Below, one piece after another: positions 44,302-52,983 of a DNA stretch of 64,000 nt; the first letter of the stretch is position 1, and each line of letters begins with the position of its first letter. The DNA comes from Owenweeksia sp. (GTDB lineage Bacteria; Bacteroidota; Bacteroidia; Flavobacteriales; Schleiferiaceae), in contig NZNV01000020.1 of the NCBI GenBank assembly GCA_002695025.1, positions 229,646 to 293,645 on the forward strand, given 5' to 3'. A program made the translations under genes and the position numbers. The notes beneath the pieces are model-generated. The model had not been told where the DNA came from, made no database searches, and worked only from the letters and a program-made list of their open reading frames with translations.

Positions 44302-47300
44302 CTATTCCAGCTTTTTCACATTATCATCAACCACTCGTTCTATAAGAAGGCGGTGAGGGTCAATAGCTGCTTTTACAGGTTTTTCATCGGCCATGAGGGT
44401 AAACTCAAGCTTTTCAGCGTTGAACTTTACCCGTTTCAGGGCAATAAGCTTTTCTTCCTCCTCATCGCCATACAGACCTATGTCCACCCAATCATTGGGA
44501 GCTGATTTTTCTTCGTTGCCAATGGTGTCCGCATAAATCTTATACGCCTCTATATCCAGGTCTACCGTGTATTTTCCATTGTCCGTTTCCTGTAAGCTGG
44601 CTTCCTTGAGGCGGAAGTCATAGAGGGTGGTCTTTTTAAACCAGTCTTCTACGAGGTACTGCAAACTGTCCGGCACGCGAGGTTCCAGGTGCCTCAGGAA
44701 ATCAAGGGAAGTAGGGTAGGGTGGTTCTGCGTAACGGTATTCGGCCAGGAAATCCCGTAAGGCCGCATTAACGGAGTCTTCGCCAATGTAGTCCTGCAGG
44801 GCATAGAGAATAAGGCTACCCTTACCATAATGGATGTATCCCTGGTTCTCCACCTTGTAAAGGGGTACTTCCTTGATGCGTTCAAAGCTTCTGCCGTTCA
44901 GGTAGCGGTCAAAGTTATACTTCAGGAAATCCTTCATGTGCATAGCGTCCTCTTCCTGCTTCATAACCATGAGGGAAGAGTATTCCGAGAAACTTTCGGT
45001 AAGCATGGTGCCACCCTGCATCTTAGCCGATATCTCCTGGTGTGCCCACCACTGGTGCGCCATTTCATGAGCTATTACCGCATCCACCACATTGTTGTCA
45101 TCCTCATCTTCAAGATTAACAATAAACCCTAAGCCTTCAGAATAGGGCATGGTACCCGGGAAAGCCTGGGCAAAGCTTTGGTAACGCGGAAACTCTATGA
45201 TACGCGCTTGTTTATGATAGTAGGGACCAAAATGCGCGGTATAATATTCCAACGCTTTTTGGATGGCGTCCAGCATCATCTCCACATTGTAGGGGTGTTT
45301 TTTATCGTAGTATACTTCCAGGTTTATTCCATTCCACTGGCGCTGGGCCTTCTCGTAGCGGGCGGACATAAAAGAGTAGAAATTCTGGGAAGCATGATCC
45401 ACCACGTAATGGTAATAGTTGCGTCCGTTCTCCTGCCATTCCTTAACCAGCTTACCGGGTGCAATGGCCAGCTGATCCGCGCTGGTGGAGATCACCGTTT
45501 CTACATTTACCCAGTCCGAAGCCCCATCGGAGAGGTAATTGACCATACAGAGTTCGTTACAGTCTTCCTGCAGTTCAGGGATACGCTTTTTGGGTTGCAG
45601 ATCGTATTTCTTACGGTCGTTACGGTCCAGCAATTCCAATTCCTCCCGGTAGCCCAGGAAAGGCAATATCTCGCTATTGTTCAAAAAGGTGCCGTTGGCG
45701 GCAATAGAACGATCTCCTGCGGAATTCTCAAAGCCTTCCGACATATAAGTGGAAAGGATCTCCATATTTAGTGTGGCGTTGGTATCCAGTGGCTCTGCCA
45801 AACGGTAAATGCGAAATCCCAATTCTTCATCATTGAGTACCATCTCTGCCCCGGGAATATTGATCTCTATATCCCAATCATTGGAAAGGGTATAGAAAAC
45901 AGAGTCAATGGCGCGACCGCTCTTGTTCTGCATTGCTATTTCCGCCCGCACCTTCAGGTCGCGTGATTCGGGGAAGATGTCTATGTAATAATTGATAGCG
46001 GTGAGTTTGGGCAGCGGGTAGTTCTCATACGTTTTGTAATTTTTCTCGTAATCCACCCGGAGATGTTCCCAGGTATCTGGTGTTTTAAAATCATTGAGAA
46101 TAAAGGTGTTGTAATACACAAAGCTGGCTGTTCCCAGCCATAATCCAATGATCACCAGTGTGCCAATAAGGTAAGTGCCTTTAAAGGATTTACGTGCTTG
46201 TTTAAAGCGTTCACCGATACCTTCAACCGTATTGCGGTTCATGAAAAGGCCGGCTATGGTCAGCAGGATAAAAGTAAACAGTATCCAGTAGATATTGAAC
46301 CACACCGAACCCAATAGCCCCGATCCGAAACCGTTCATGTCCGAATAAAATAAACTCGGGCCGCCATTGAAATCCACCATATTGGTGCTTATATCGGCTG
46401 CTATCCATATAAAATCCAGCAGGAATAAGAAAAGTACCGATACAAAATAGCCCAGGTAACGGTTATTGATCATTACCTGCAAAAAGATAAAGAGGCAGCT
46501 ATAGGTAATATAGCCCGGTAGTACATCCATTAACAGGTCACCAAAGTAAACCGATAGTTCTACAGCCATATATCCTTGTAAAAGCTGATACACAATAGCC
46601 AGCGCAATGAGAAACAAGTGAAGGATAAAGGCCAGCGAAATAAGAGAGAGGGTTTTGGCGGCTAAGGATGAAAAGGAATGATGGGGCGTGGCATTCACAA
46701 CTTCATGAAGGTGGCTCATACGATCACGCCAAACCAGTTCACCACTGAAGAATACGAGGATGATCATGACAAAGATGCTCGAAGCGTTGCTGATCATACT
46801 CATCATCTTATAGGTTACCGGGTAGGATTGCAAGCCAAAGTATTCAAAACCTGCTACCATTTGGGACACAACCAGGATAAGGCAGATGATCAGCAAAATG
46901 CGGAACACGATGCTTTTCAGCATACTGCTAAGGCTGGTCTTGAAAAAACTCCAAAATTGTATGTAATTGGTTTTTAGGTTAAAAACAGGGTTAACCTTTT
47001 GTTTTTCTTGAATAACCGGCACGGCTTTGCTTTCGGTGGTCTTTGGAGCAGCTTTTACACGAAAAGCCTTTCTTTCGCGAATGGAAAAGCTCAGGTAGGA
47101 GAGCAAGGTGATCAGCAGAGAAAAACCGATCCAGATCATGCGGTTCTGTAACATCAGTCCGGAATAGGCCGGGCTAAGGGTGTTCTTTTCAATAGGCGTG
47201 AAATATTTAGAGTATACGTCATAGGTACGTATCCCGAAAGGGTCGCTTAAGGCGGCTATGGTTTCATTGTCTACATCAGAGAGCAAAGTCCCGGAAACGA

Positions 47301-47880
47301 TATAGGCCATGATGATCACCGCTACAGAAACAAATGAAATGGTGGTACTGCGAAAACGATGGGCCAGCCAGAATATAATCGCTCCGCCAAAAAACATATT
47401 GGGCAGCACAAATACCAGGTAAGTATTCAGCATGCTTTCCCAGGGAAGAGGTCCCAGGCGATCAGCATCCAGCCATCCAAAGGCTGGAGCCATAGCGGTG
47501 GCCAGGATCACGCCCAGGTAAATGCCCAGGAAGGGTAAACAGGAAAGTAAAAAGGCTCCTGTAAACCGGCCAAGGAAATAACCATACTTGCGCAATGGTG
47601 TACTAAAGAGGATCTCGTGGAACTGGTAATTGTAATCACGAAGGGCGGCATTGTTGCAAAAGGCAGCCGCAAACAGCAAACCAAAGAGACTAAGGATGGA
47701 AACAAAAGAGGTAACCGTATGAGGTGCGTTCTTATACACATTACCTACAGCATCACCAATCACTACATTATCACTGGCCACTGCTCCAAAAACAAGCAGG
47801 GTATAGATCAATAAAAAGATGTACACCATGGGGCGTCCCAGCGCCCCGCGTATTTCGCGGACGAAGAATTCTCTGAACAT
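44302..47880 (-). CDS. ABC-2 permease fused to M1-family aminopeptidase
   Basis: 1192 residues. The N-terminal ~600 residues contain about twelve membrane helices in two ABC-2 permease-like halves. The C-terminal part (~620-1192) is an M1 metallopeptidase with the zinc motif HEMAHQWWAH at about 938 and the downstream ligand Glu in LTESFSEYSS. The exopeptidase GxMEN motif is not evident; only GTMPYSEGLGF precedes the zinc site, so activity may be altered. This fusion is a known Bacteroidota family. The ATPase gene lies 5 bp upstream and overlaps functionally. The transported substrate is unknown, perhaps peptides processed outside. Confidence 0.92.
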   Translation of the reverse strand: MFREFFVREIRGALGRPMVYIFLLIYTLLVFGAVASDNVVIGDAVGNVYKNAPHTVTSFVSILSLFGLLFAAAFCNNAALRDYNYQFHEILFSTPLRKYGYFLGRFTGAFLLSCLPFLGIYLGVILATAMAPAFGWLDADRLGPLPWESMLNTYLVFVLPNMFFGGAIIFWLAHRFRSTTISFVSVAVIIMAYIVSGTLLSDVDNETIAALSDPFGIRTYDVYSKYFTPIEKNTLSPAYSGLMLQNRMIWIGFSLLITLLSYLSFSIRERKAFRVKAAPKTTESKAVPVIQEKQKVNPVFNLKTNYIQFWSFFKTSLSSMLKSIVFRILLIICLILVVSQMVAGFEYFGLQSYPVTYKMMSMISNASSIFVMIILVFFSGELVWRDRMSHLHEVVNATPHHSFSSLAAKTLSLISLAFILHLFLIALAIVYQLLQGYMAVELSVYFGDLLMDVLPGYITYSCLFIFLQVMINNRYLGYFVSVLFLFLLDFIWIAADISTNMVDFNGGPSLFYSDMNGFGSGLLGSVWFNIYWILFTFILLTIAGLFMNRNTVEGIGERFKQARKSFKGTYLIGTLVIIGLWLGTASFVYYNTFILNDFKTPDTWEHLRVDYEKNYKTYENYPLPKLTAINYYIDIFPESRDLKVRAEIAMQNKSGRAIDSVFYTLSNDWDIEINIPGAEMVLNDEELGFRIYRLAEPLDTNATLNMEILSTYMSEGFENSAGDRSIAANGTFLNNSEILPFLGYREELELLDRNDRKKYDLQPKKRIPELQEDCNELCMVNYLSDGASDWVNVETVISTSADQLAIAPGKLVKEWQENGRNYYHYVVDHASQNFYSFMSARYEKAQRQWNGINLEVYYDKKHPYNVEMMLDAIQKALEYYTAHFGPYYHKQARIIEFPRYQSFAQAFPGTMPYSEGLGFIVNLEDEDDNNVVDAVIAHEMAHQWWAHQEISAKMQGGTMLTESFSEYSSLMVMKQEEDAMHMKDFLKYNFDRYLNGRSFERIKEVPLYKVENQGYIHYGKGSLILYALQDYIGEDSVNAALRDFLAEYRYAEPPYPTSLDFLRHLEPRVPDSLQYLVEDWFKKTTLYDFRLKEASLQETDNGKYTVDLDIEAYKIYADTIGNEEKSAPNDWVDIGLYGDEEEEKLIALKRVKFNAEKLEFTLMADEKPVKAAIDPHRLLIERVVDDNVKKLE

Positions 47881-47885
47881 GAAGC

Positions 47886-48782
47886 TTAGTTTACAGGGTT
47901 AAGGGTAGTACCGGTAGGGTGTATATGGCTGAAGAATACGTCTTCCAGGTTAGGTTCTACACGGGTAAAACCGTTGGCCGGGTCATTTTCGCTCCAGATG
48001 TGGATAACCGGTCTGCCAGCTACCATTTTCTCTGAAATGATCACGTAGTCATTCTGGTAGTGTTCCAGCTCACTGCGTTCAATGGTTTTTTGCCATACCA
48101 TACCCCGTATCTTGTCCATAGCCGTTATCGGGGAGCCTTTGTATACAATGCTCCCGTGGTTCATAATAGCCATCTCTGTGCAGAGTTCGCTTACATCGGC
48201 CACAATGTGGGTGGAAAGTAATACGATCACGTTCTGGCCCACATCGGCCAGCAGGTTGTGGAAGCGGTTACGTTCACCGGGGTCCAGGCCAGCCGTGGGT
48301 TCATCTACAATGATCAGCCGGGGGTTGCCGATAAGGGCCTGGGCAATGCCCACCCGTTGTTTCATACCGCCTGAAAAGCCCTTTACACTTTTATGGCGCT
48401 TCTCATAGAGGTTTACCTTATGCAGCAGGTATTCAATAAGCTCCTTACGTTCCTTTCGCTGGCTGATGCCTTTCAGGATGGCAATATGATCCAGGAGTTG
48501 TTGGGCCGTAATGCGCGGGTACACCCCAAATTCCTGGGGAAGGTACCCCAATACTTTTCGCAGGCTTGAGGGATCCTGCAAGATGTTGATCTCATCGAGT
48601 GTGGCTGTTCCGCTGTCCGCTTCCTGCAGGCAGGCCAGGGTCCGCATTAGGGTGGATTTGCCAGCCCCGTTGGGGCCCAGGAGACCAAACAAGCCATTTT
48701 CGATTTCCAGGTTGATATTGTCCAGGGCCTTTACACCGTTGGAATAGGTTTTAGAAAGCTGTTGAATGCTGAGTTTTGCCAT
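47886..48782 (-). CDS. ABC transporter ATP-binding protein
   Basis: 298 residues with Walker A GPNGAGKST, Q-loop LPQEFGVYPRIT, signature GFSGGMKQRVGIAQAL, Walker B LIIVDEPTAGLDP and H-loop LSTHIVAD. The C-terminal ~80 residues form the regulatory segment seen in ABC-2 drug or export ATPases. It is the ATPase partner of the permease/M1 fusion encoded 5 bp downstream. Confidence 0.96.
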   Translation of the reverse strand: MAKLSIQQLSKTYSNGVKALDNINLEIENGLFGLLGPNGAGKSTLMRTLACLQEADSGTATLDEINILQDPSSLRKVLGYLPQEFGVYPRITAQQLLDHIAILKGISQRKERKELIEYLLHKVNLYEKRHKSVKGFSGGMKQRVGIAQALIGNPRLIIVDEPTAGLDPGERNRFHNLLADVGQNVIVLLSTHIVADVSELCTEMAIMNHGSIVYKGSPITAMDKIRGMVWQKTIERSELEHYQNDYVIISEKMVAGRPVIHIWSENDPANGFTRVEPNLEDVFFSHIHPTGTTLNPVN

Positions 48783-48844
48783 GGTATAGGTTTAGAATCT
48801 TTCGAATATATTAAAACCGACACCAATTTTGGACTTGAGGTTGC

Positions 48845-49552
48845 CTAAAGGATAATAGTAAGGAAAAGAGCCACAGGAACCTGTAGTTTAAAGTCAGTGA
48901 TCTTATCTTCAGATTCTTCGTAACTACTATTCTCAATCAATTCTCCGGTGGAAAAATCTTCCCGGTAGTTTTCGGTGGTAACGTTGAATTTTTCAATCCC
49001 GGTAAGAAAGTAGAAGGTGGCTTCTGTACCTATCTTGATGCGGTTGGTGATGTAATAGTCAAGGGTTAACTGTGGCCCGGCACCGTAACGGTTGGCTATG
49101 GATTTGGTAGTGGTAACGGTAGAGTCCAGCACCCCGGAGTTAAAGGCCTGCACATTAACCGTTTGATTATTGCGTGCATTGAGTACCAGGTCCATCCCCA
49201 AACCTAGTTCAAAACGGCTACCCAGGAGGTGTTTTTTAGCATAACCTGCGCGGAATGAAAGATCCGAAAGATCGGATTTAAGATCATTCCTGGATGATAT
49301 CAGGCTATACTGGTAACCCAAACCCATCAGGATCTCCGTTCTTGAGCGGTTAAACCGGATGCCATACTTAAGCAGAAAAGGGTTGTCGATGGCCGGGCTG
49401 TTGCCCAGGTTTACGATCTGTTTAAGCAAAGGATTTACCTGCAAGCCTATATGATGGCTGATACGGTCATCCTCATGAAAGGTGAGCTGGGCAAAGGCCG
49501 TATTCAGGGCCATGCAGCCCAGGCATAGGGCAGCTAAAGATTTGAATAGCAT
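48845..49552 (-). CDS. Outer-membrane beta-barrel protein
   Basis: 235 residues with a signal peptide (MLFKSLAALCLGCMALNTAFAQ). The mature part alternates amphipathic strands (LMGLGYQYSLI, FRAGYAKKHLLG, FELGLGMDLVLN, PQLTLDYYIT, KIGTEATFYFLTG) and ends in a hydrophobic strand, VPVALFLTIIL, the pattern of small 8-10-strand barrels. A conserved family cannot be named. It lies between the peroxidase and ABC genes on the same strand, 18 bp after the peroxidase gene. Confidence 0.78.
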   Translation of the reverse strand: MLFKSLAALCLGCMALNTAFAQLTFHEDDRISHHIGLQVNPLLKQIVNLGNSPAIDNPFLLKYGIRFNRSRTEILMGLGYQYSLISSRNDLKSDLSDLSFRAGYAKKHLLGSRFELGLGMDLVLNARNNQTVNVQAFNSGVLDSTVTTTKSIANRYGAGPQLTLDYYITNRIKIGTEATFYFLTGIEKFNVTTENYREDFSTGELIENSSYEESEDKITDFKLQVPVALFLTIIL

Positions 49553-49570
49553 GTGTGGTAAGTTGGGTTC

Positions 49571-50695
49571 TTAGTATTTTTTAAAAGGATCGGACAGGCG
49601 CGGATCTGTGATCATCTGGCCATCGGTTAGTGTATGCAGGAAAGCAATGATGTCCTCCTTTTCGGCAGTTGAAATATTAAGGACCTGCGGTTTACCGGAA
49701 ATGTCCCTTAAGCGGCTGTCCAGGTTAGGATTGTCCTGCACCCCATTATTGTAATGATCCAGCACCTCCTCCAGGGTTTCAAAACGGCCATCATGCATAT
49801 AGGGAGCCGTGAGGGCAATATTACGGAGGTTCGGTATCTTGAATTTACCGTCATCTTCAGGCTTTCCGGTTATACCACCCAAACCTTTGTCCGTATAGAC
49901 CTGGTCCAGGCCAATGTTCAATAATTCAGAGTTGTCCGTTTCCCCTGTGGGCAAATAGCCGGTGGGTGAATGCAACTGATGGCAGCTACCGCAGTTGTAC
50001 TTTCCAAAGAAGAGATTCATGCCTCTTTGTTCCTGACTATTTAAAACCTGGTCGTTTACAATGGCATTTCTAAATAGTTGGTCAAAAGGAGAATGGTTAG
50101 TTTGAATATTCCGTACAAACCACATAATAGCTTCGGAAATGCGGTTAAAAGTAATCTCCTCATCATCAAAGGCTTTGCTGAAAAGCTCAGGGTAGTAAGA
50201 GCGGCTTTTGACGCGGTTTACCAGGTCTCCTGTATTTTTGACGCCCATTTCCACATGGTTGAAAACCGGCTGCATCACCATGTTCTGTAAAATTCGCTCC
50301 CGACCGTCCCAAAAAAGAGCTTGTCCACCTTTACTCATAACTCCCATGTTAACCAGGCTAAAACCACCAATATTCTGAATGGGCGGAGTATTGCGGGAAG
50401 TCTCTACATTCTCAAATCCACGACTACTGGCCCTGGTATCGGCAAAAGCCCTGGATTGTTTGTGGCAGGAACCGCACGAAACAGAGTTATTGACGGATAA
50501 CGTATTATCGTAAAAAAGCACCCGTCCTAAAGTGGCAAGTTCATCAGAACCCAAATCGTAGCTGTAGTTTTGGGAGAGATCCAGCGTGCGGGAGTTGGTG
50601 TTATAGGAAAGGTCCTCCTTTTTGGAGCATGAAACAACGATCAAAAGAACGCAGGCGGATGCAAAAAAATAGAAGGTCAGTTTTTTAGTTTTCAT
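49571..50695 (-). CDS. Di-haem cytochrome c peroxidase (CcpA/MauG family) lipoprotein
   Basis: 374 residues from the ATG at 50695, chosen because it gives a lipoprotein signal (MKTKKLTFYFFASACVLLIVVSC); the frame extends 19 codons upstream without a lipobox fit. Two haem c sites CxxCH are present: CGSCHKQ after SVS and CGSCHQLH after KYN. The distal conserved Met/His region is ALTAPYMHDGRFETLEEVLDHYN. It reduces H2O2, or carries out MauG-like oxidation, in the periplasm or at the surface. The residues after the lipid Cys are SKKED, which resembles the Lys-plus-acidic surface-export signal described for Bacteroidota lipoproteins. Confidence 0.93.
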   Translation of the reverse strand: MKTKKLTFYFFASACVLLIVVSCSKKEDLSYNTNSRTLDLSQNYSYDLGSDELATLGRVLFYDNTLSVNNSVSCGSCHKQSRAFADTRASSRGFENVETSRNTPPIQNIGGFSLVNMGVMSKGGQALFWDGRERILQNMVMQPVFNHVEMGVKNTGDLVNRVKSRSYYPELFSKAFDDEEITFNRISEAIMWFVRNIQTNHSPFDQLFRNAIVNDQVLNSQEQRGMNLFFGKYNCGSCHQLHSPTGYLPTGETDNSELLNIGLDQVYTDKGLGGITGKPEDDGKFKIPNLRNIALTAPYMHDGRFETLEEVLDHYNNGVQDNPNLDSRLRDISGKPQVLNISTAEKEDIIAFLHTLTDGQMITDPRLSDPFKKY

Positions 50696-50813
50696 ACGGA
50701 AGGGTTTTAGCAGGCTCCTTAATATAAGTAAGGATGCGTTTTTAACATACATGGTTGCGTATGGATGACCTTAATCTGCTAACCCTCGCCAGGATTAGGC
50801 TAATTGATTAATC

Positions 50814-52823
50814 CTAATCGTTTTTTATCCCGTACAAATACTGCTTGTCCTCCCTTGAAGCAAATTCATCGAATTCCTTTTCAGAAAGCTGTAGGAATCG
50901 GGCAATCTGAGGATGTCCCTGGTCACGAAAATACAGGCTATGATCTGCGCGGTACTTTAATTTCATCCGTTTATTATCGTTATCCCGGAGCCGGCTGATT
51001 AACACTTGCAGATCGCGGGTGCGTTTTTCCTGGTCAAATAGATCTTTATAGGATGTTTGAAGAGCTTGTATATAGGCCTCCTTGGTTTTTTCCATTTTTC
51101 GCGCCTCCAGGTAACGGCAGTTAATAAATTCGATTTCGTTCACTCCGAACTTCTGGAAGACCTTCCAGAATCGCGGTTCCAGGATGTGTAGTTTGGTACG
51201 TACTCCTTTTGAGACATGAGTAAGAAGAGAAAAACGCTCCATGTCCAGGAGTACCCTGTAGATTTCAGGGTCGTCCTGCATAATATCATCCATGAAAGCA
51301 ATGATCCGTGTGGTGTCCCCAAGAAATGTGCTATCTATTTTTCGTTTTAGTTGATGCAGATCTTCGGTAGTGGGCACAATCTGAATATCTTCATCACCCT
51401 GGCGAATACTAATGTTAAAATCGTTGACAATGGTGAGTTTCAGGTCCTTCAGAGGTGCCGTAATACTTTCATTCAAAAGGTTCTCTGCAAATTCACGGTA
51501 AGCTACGTTCTCTTTAGACAGGTACTCTTTTAAAAGGGTATCGCGTATTGCTTTATCATGCGTAATACTTAATGCATTGCTTAGTAATGCTTCATCGATG
51601 TCAAGGGCCCGTGCCACCCGGTAATAAAAAATAAACGCTTCTTCGTAAGTAGTAAACCGGGGATCTTCTTCCCAGTAAAACATGGTCTTCATACCCTCCA
51701 CTTCATCATCCCTAAGAAGTAACATATCCTGATTAAAGCTGGAGAAAAGGTGATCGGTTACTTCATCTTTTACCTTTAAGTCGTTTACCTCACGTGTAGT
51801 GTGGTAGCGATAAGCAATAAAATTCTCGCTCCATATACTGCTGTTCATGTAACACTTTTTTCTAATAGACTCCAGCAAATAGTAGATATAGGTTTTATTA
51901 TTAGGGTCTAGCAGGTGGTACTTGAAAGCTTTTTCCACACCGTCTGTGTACCTGAAATCATCCATCATATTTTTCAGGCTTTGTACACGGGCTTCATTCT
52001 TAAGCTTGCGGAAAAGTGCGTGGCTCACAATAAACGGTTTGCCAAGAGTTGAATCACCCTGTTCCGCTATAAATTCTTTCAGTTTCAGGAGTCTCCGTAT
52101 GGGTAGGGGATGAGAGCTTTCTTTGGCCTCAAAATTTCTTTCGGAAAGGTCAAGGTAGTGCCTTTGTAACTGGAACATAATGCTAAAGGAGCGTTCCATA
52201 CTGCGCAGGTCATAACCGGCATCTTTCAACCAGTGCATGGCCAGTGAGTCTGCCTCAAATTCATTCTGAATAGAAAACCGACTTTCATCTTTATTTCGTA
52301 GGAGGCCATTTTTAAAGTCACCGGATTCGGCTTTTACATATCCATTAAGCGAGTGCTGTTTATGATAGTGTGCAATTTCATGGGCCAGCACGGAAGCTAT
52401 GGCAGCTTCATCCGGTGCCTCTGCGATAAGGCCAATGTTAACAAACATGCTTCCTGAGGGAGTCATGAAAGCATTATACGCAGCATCGGCAATAATATAG
52501 GCATGAATAATGCTGTCTGCTTTAAGTTCAGAAGGAGTAACCTTTTCCATGACCTTATTCAGGTAGGCTTCCAGCCAAGGTTGATCGGTGTATATATCCC
52601 CGCTGTTGATCAGCTCACTGATCTGGCCGGCAGCAACATCAGCAAAACGATAGGCCCTTCGGTCCCAACTCTCATTTTTCAGAGTGTTAGGAATACCAGT
52701 ATAAATGTGTTCTCTCAAAATACTTACATCCGGATTGAGGTCCGGAGCAGCCGAAGTAACCTGGGCAACACTGTAAAAAGGAATGACAAAACCAGCAAAA
52801 AAGAGAAAGTACAATCTTTTCAT
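50814..52823 (-). CDS. M48-family metalloprotease, secreted, with long C-terminal region
   Basis: 669 residues from the ATG at 52823, which gives the signal peptide MKRLYFLFFAGFVIPFYSVAQ; the frame extends 12 codons further. The M48 catalytic domain shows MTPSGSMFVNIGLI, VLAHEIAHYHKQH (zinc motif) and NEFEADSLAMHWL (third ligand), with GYD following as in YfgC/BepA-type periplasmic proteases. The ~450-residue helical C-terminal region has no obvious TPR consensus. It could be a quality-control protease of outer-membrane assembly. It is divergent from the alpha-2-macroglobulin gene. Confidence 0.9.
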   Translation of the reverse strand: MKRLYFLFFAGFVIPFYSVAQVTSAAPDLNPDVSILREHIYTGIPNTLKNESWDRRAYRFADVAAGQISELINSGDIYTDQPWLEAYLNKVMEKVTPSELKADSIIHAYIIADAAYNAFMTPSGSMFVNIGLIAEAPDEAAIASVLAHEIAHYHKQHSLNGYVKAESGDFKNGLLRNKDESRFSIQNEFEADSLAMHWLKDAGYDLRSMERSFSIMFQLQRHYLDLSERNFEAKESSHPLPIRRLLKLKEFIAEQGDSTLGKPFIVSHALFRKLKNEARVQSLKNMMDDFRYTDGVEKAFKYHLLDPNNKTYIYYLLESIRKKCYMNSSIWSENFIAYRYHTTREVNDLKVKDEVTDHLFSSFNQDMLLLRDDEVEGMKTMFYWEEDPRFTTYEEAFIFYYRVARALDIDEALLSNALSITHDKAIRDTLLKEYLSKENVAYREFAENLLNESITAPLKDLKLTIVNDFNISIRQGDEDIQIVPTTEDLHQLKRKIDSTFLGDTTRIIAFMDDIMQDDPEIYRVLLDMERFSLLTHVSKGVRTKLHILEPRFWKVFQKFGVNEIEFINCRYLEARKMEKTKEAYIQALQTSYKDLFDQEKRTRDLQVLISRLRDNDNKRMKLKYRADHSLYFRDQGHPQIARFLQLSEKEFDEFASREDKQYLYGIKND

Positions 52824-52867
52824 GCTAATAAGGTTAAAGTTGGTACTATAATTCATCAAAAAGAGGG

Positions 52868-52875
52868 CAAATATA
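52868..52875 (-). promoter_or_regulatory. Promoter of the secreted M48 protease gene
   Basis: Read leftward, TATATTTG is an exact TAnnTTTG -7 box, preceded 16 bp upstream by TTGAC (52890-52894). The predicted transcript start is about 35-40 bp before the ATG at 52823. This is the best full promoter in the window. Confidence 0.55.
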
Positions 52876-52983
52876 AAATTTGCAGTAAAGTCAATGCCCG
52901 GAAAATCCGCTTGAAATTTCTACATTTCTCTTTTCCATAGAGAGGGATACTCACTATTTTTAAACCCACTCAAATCCCTAGCC

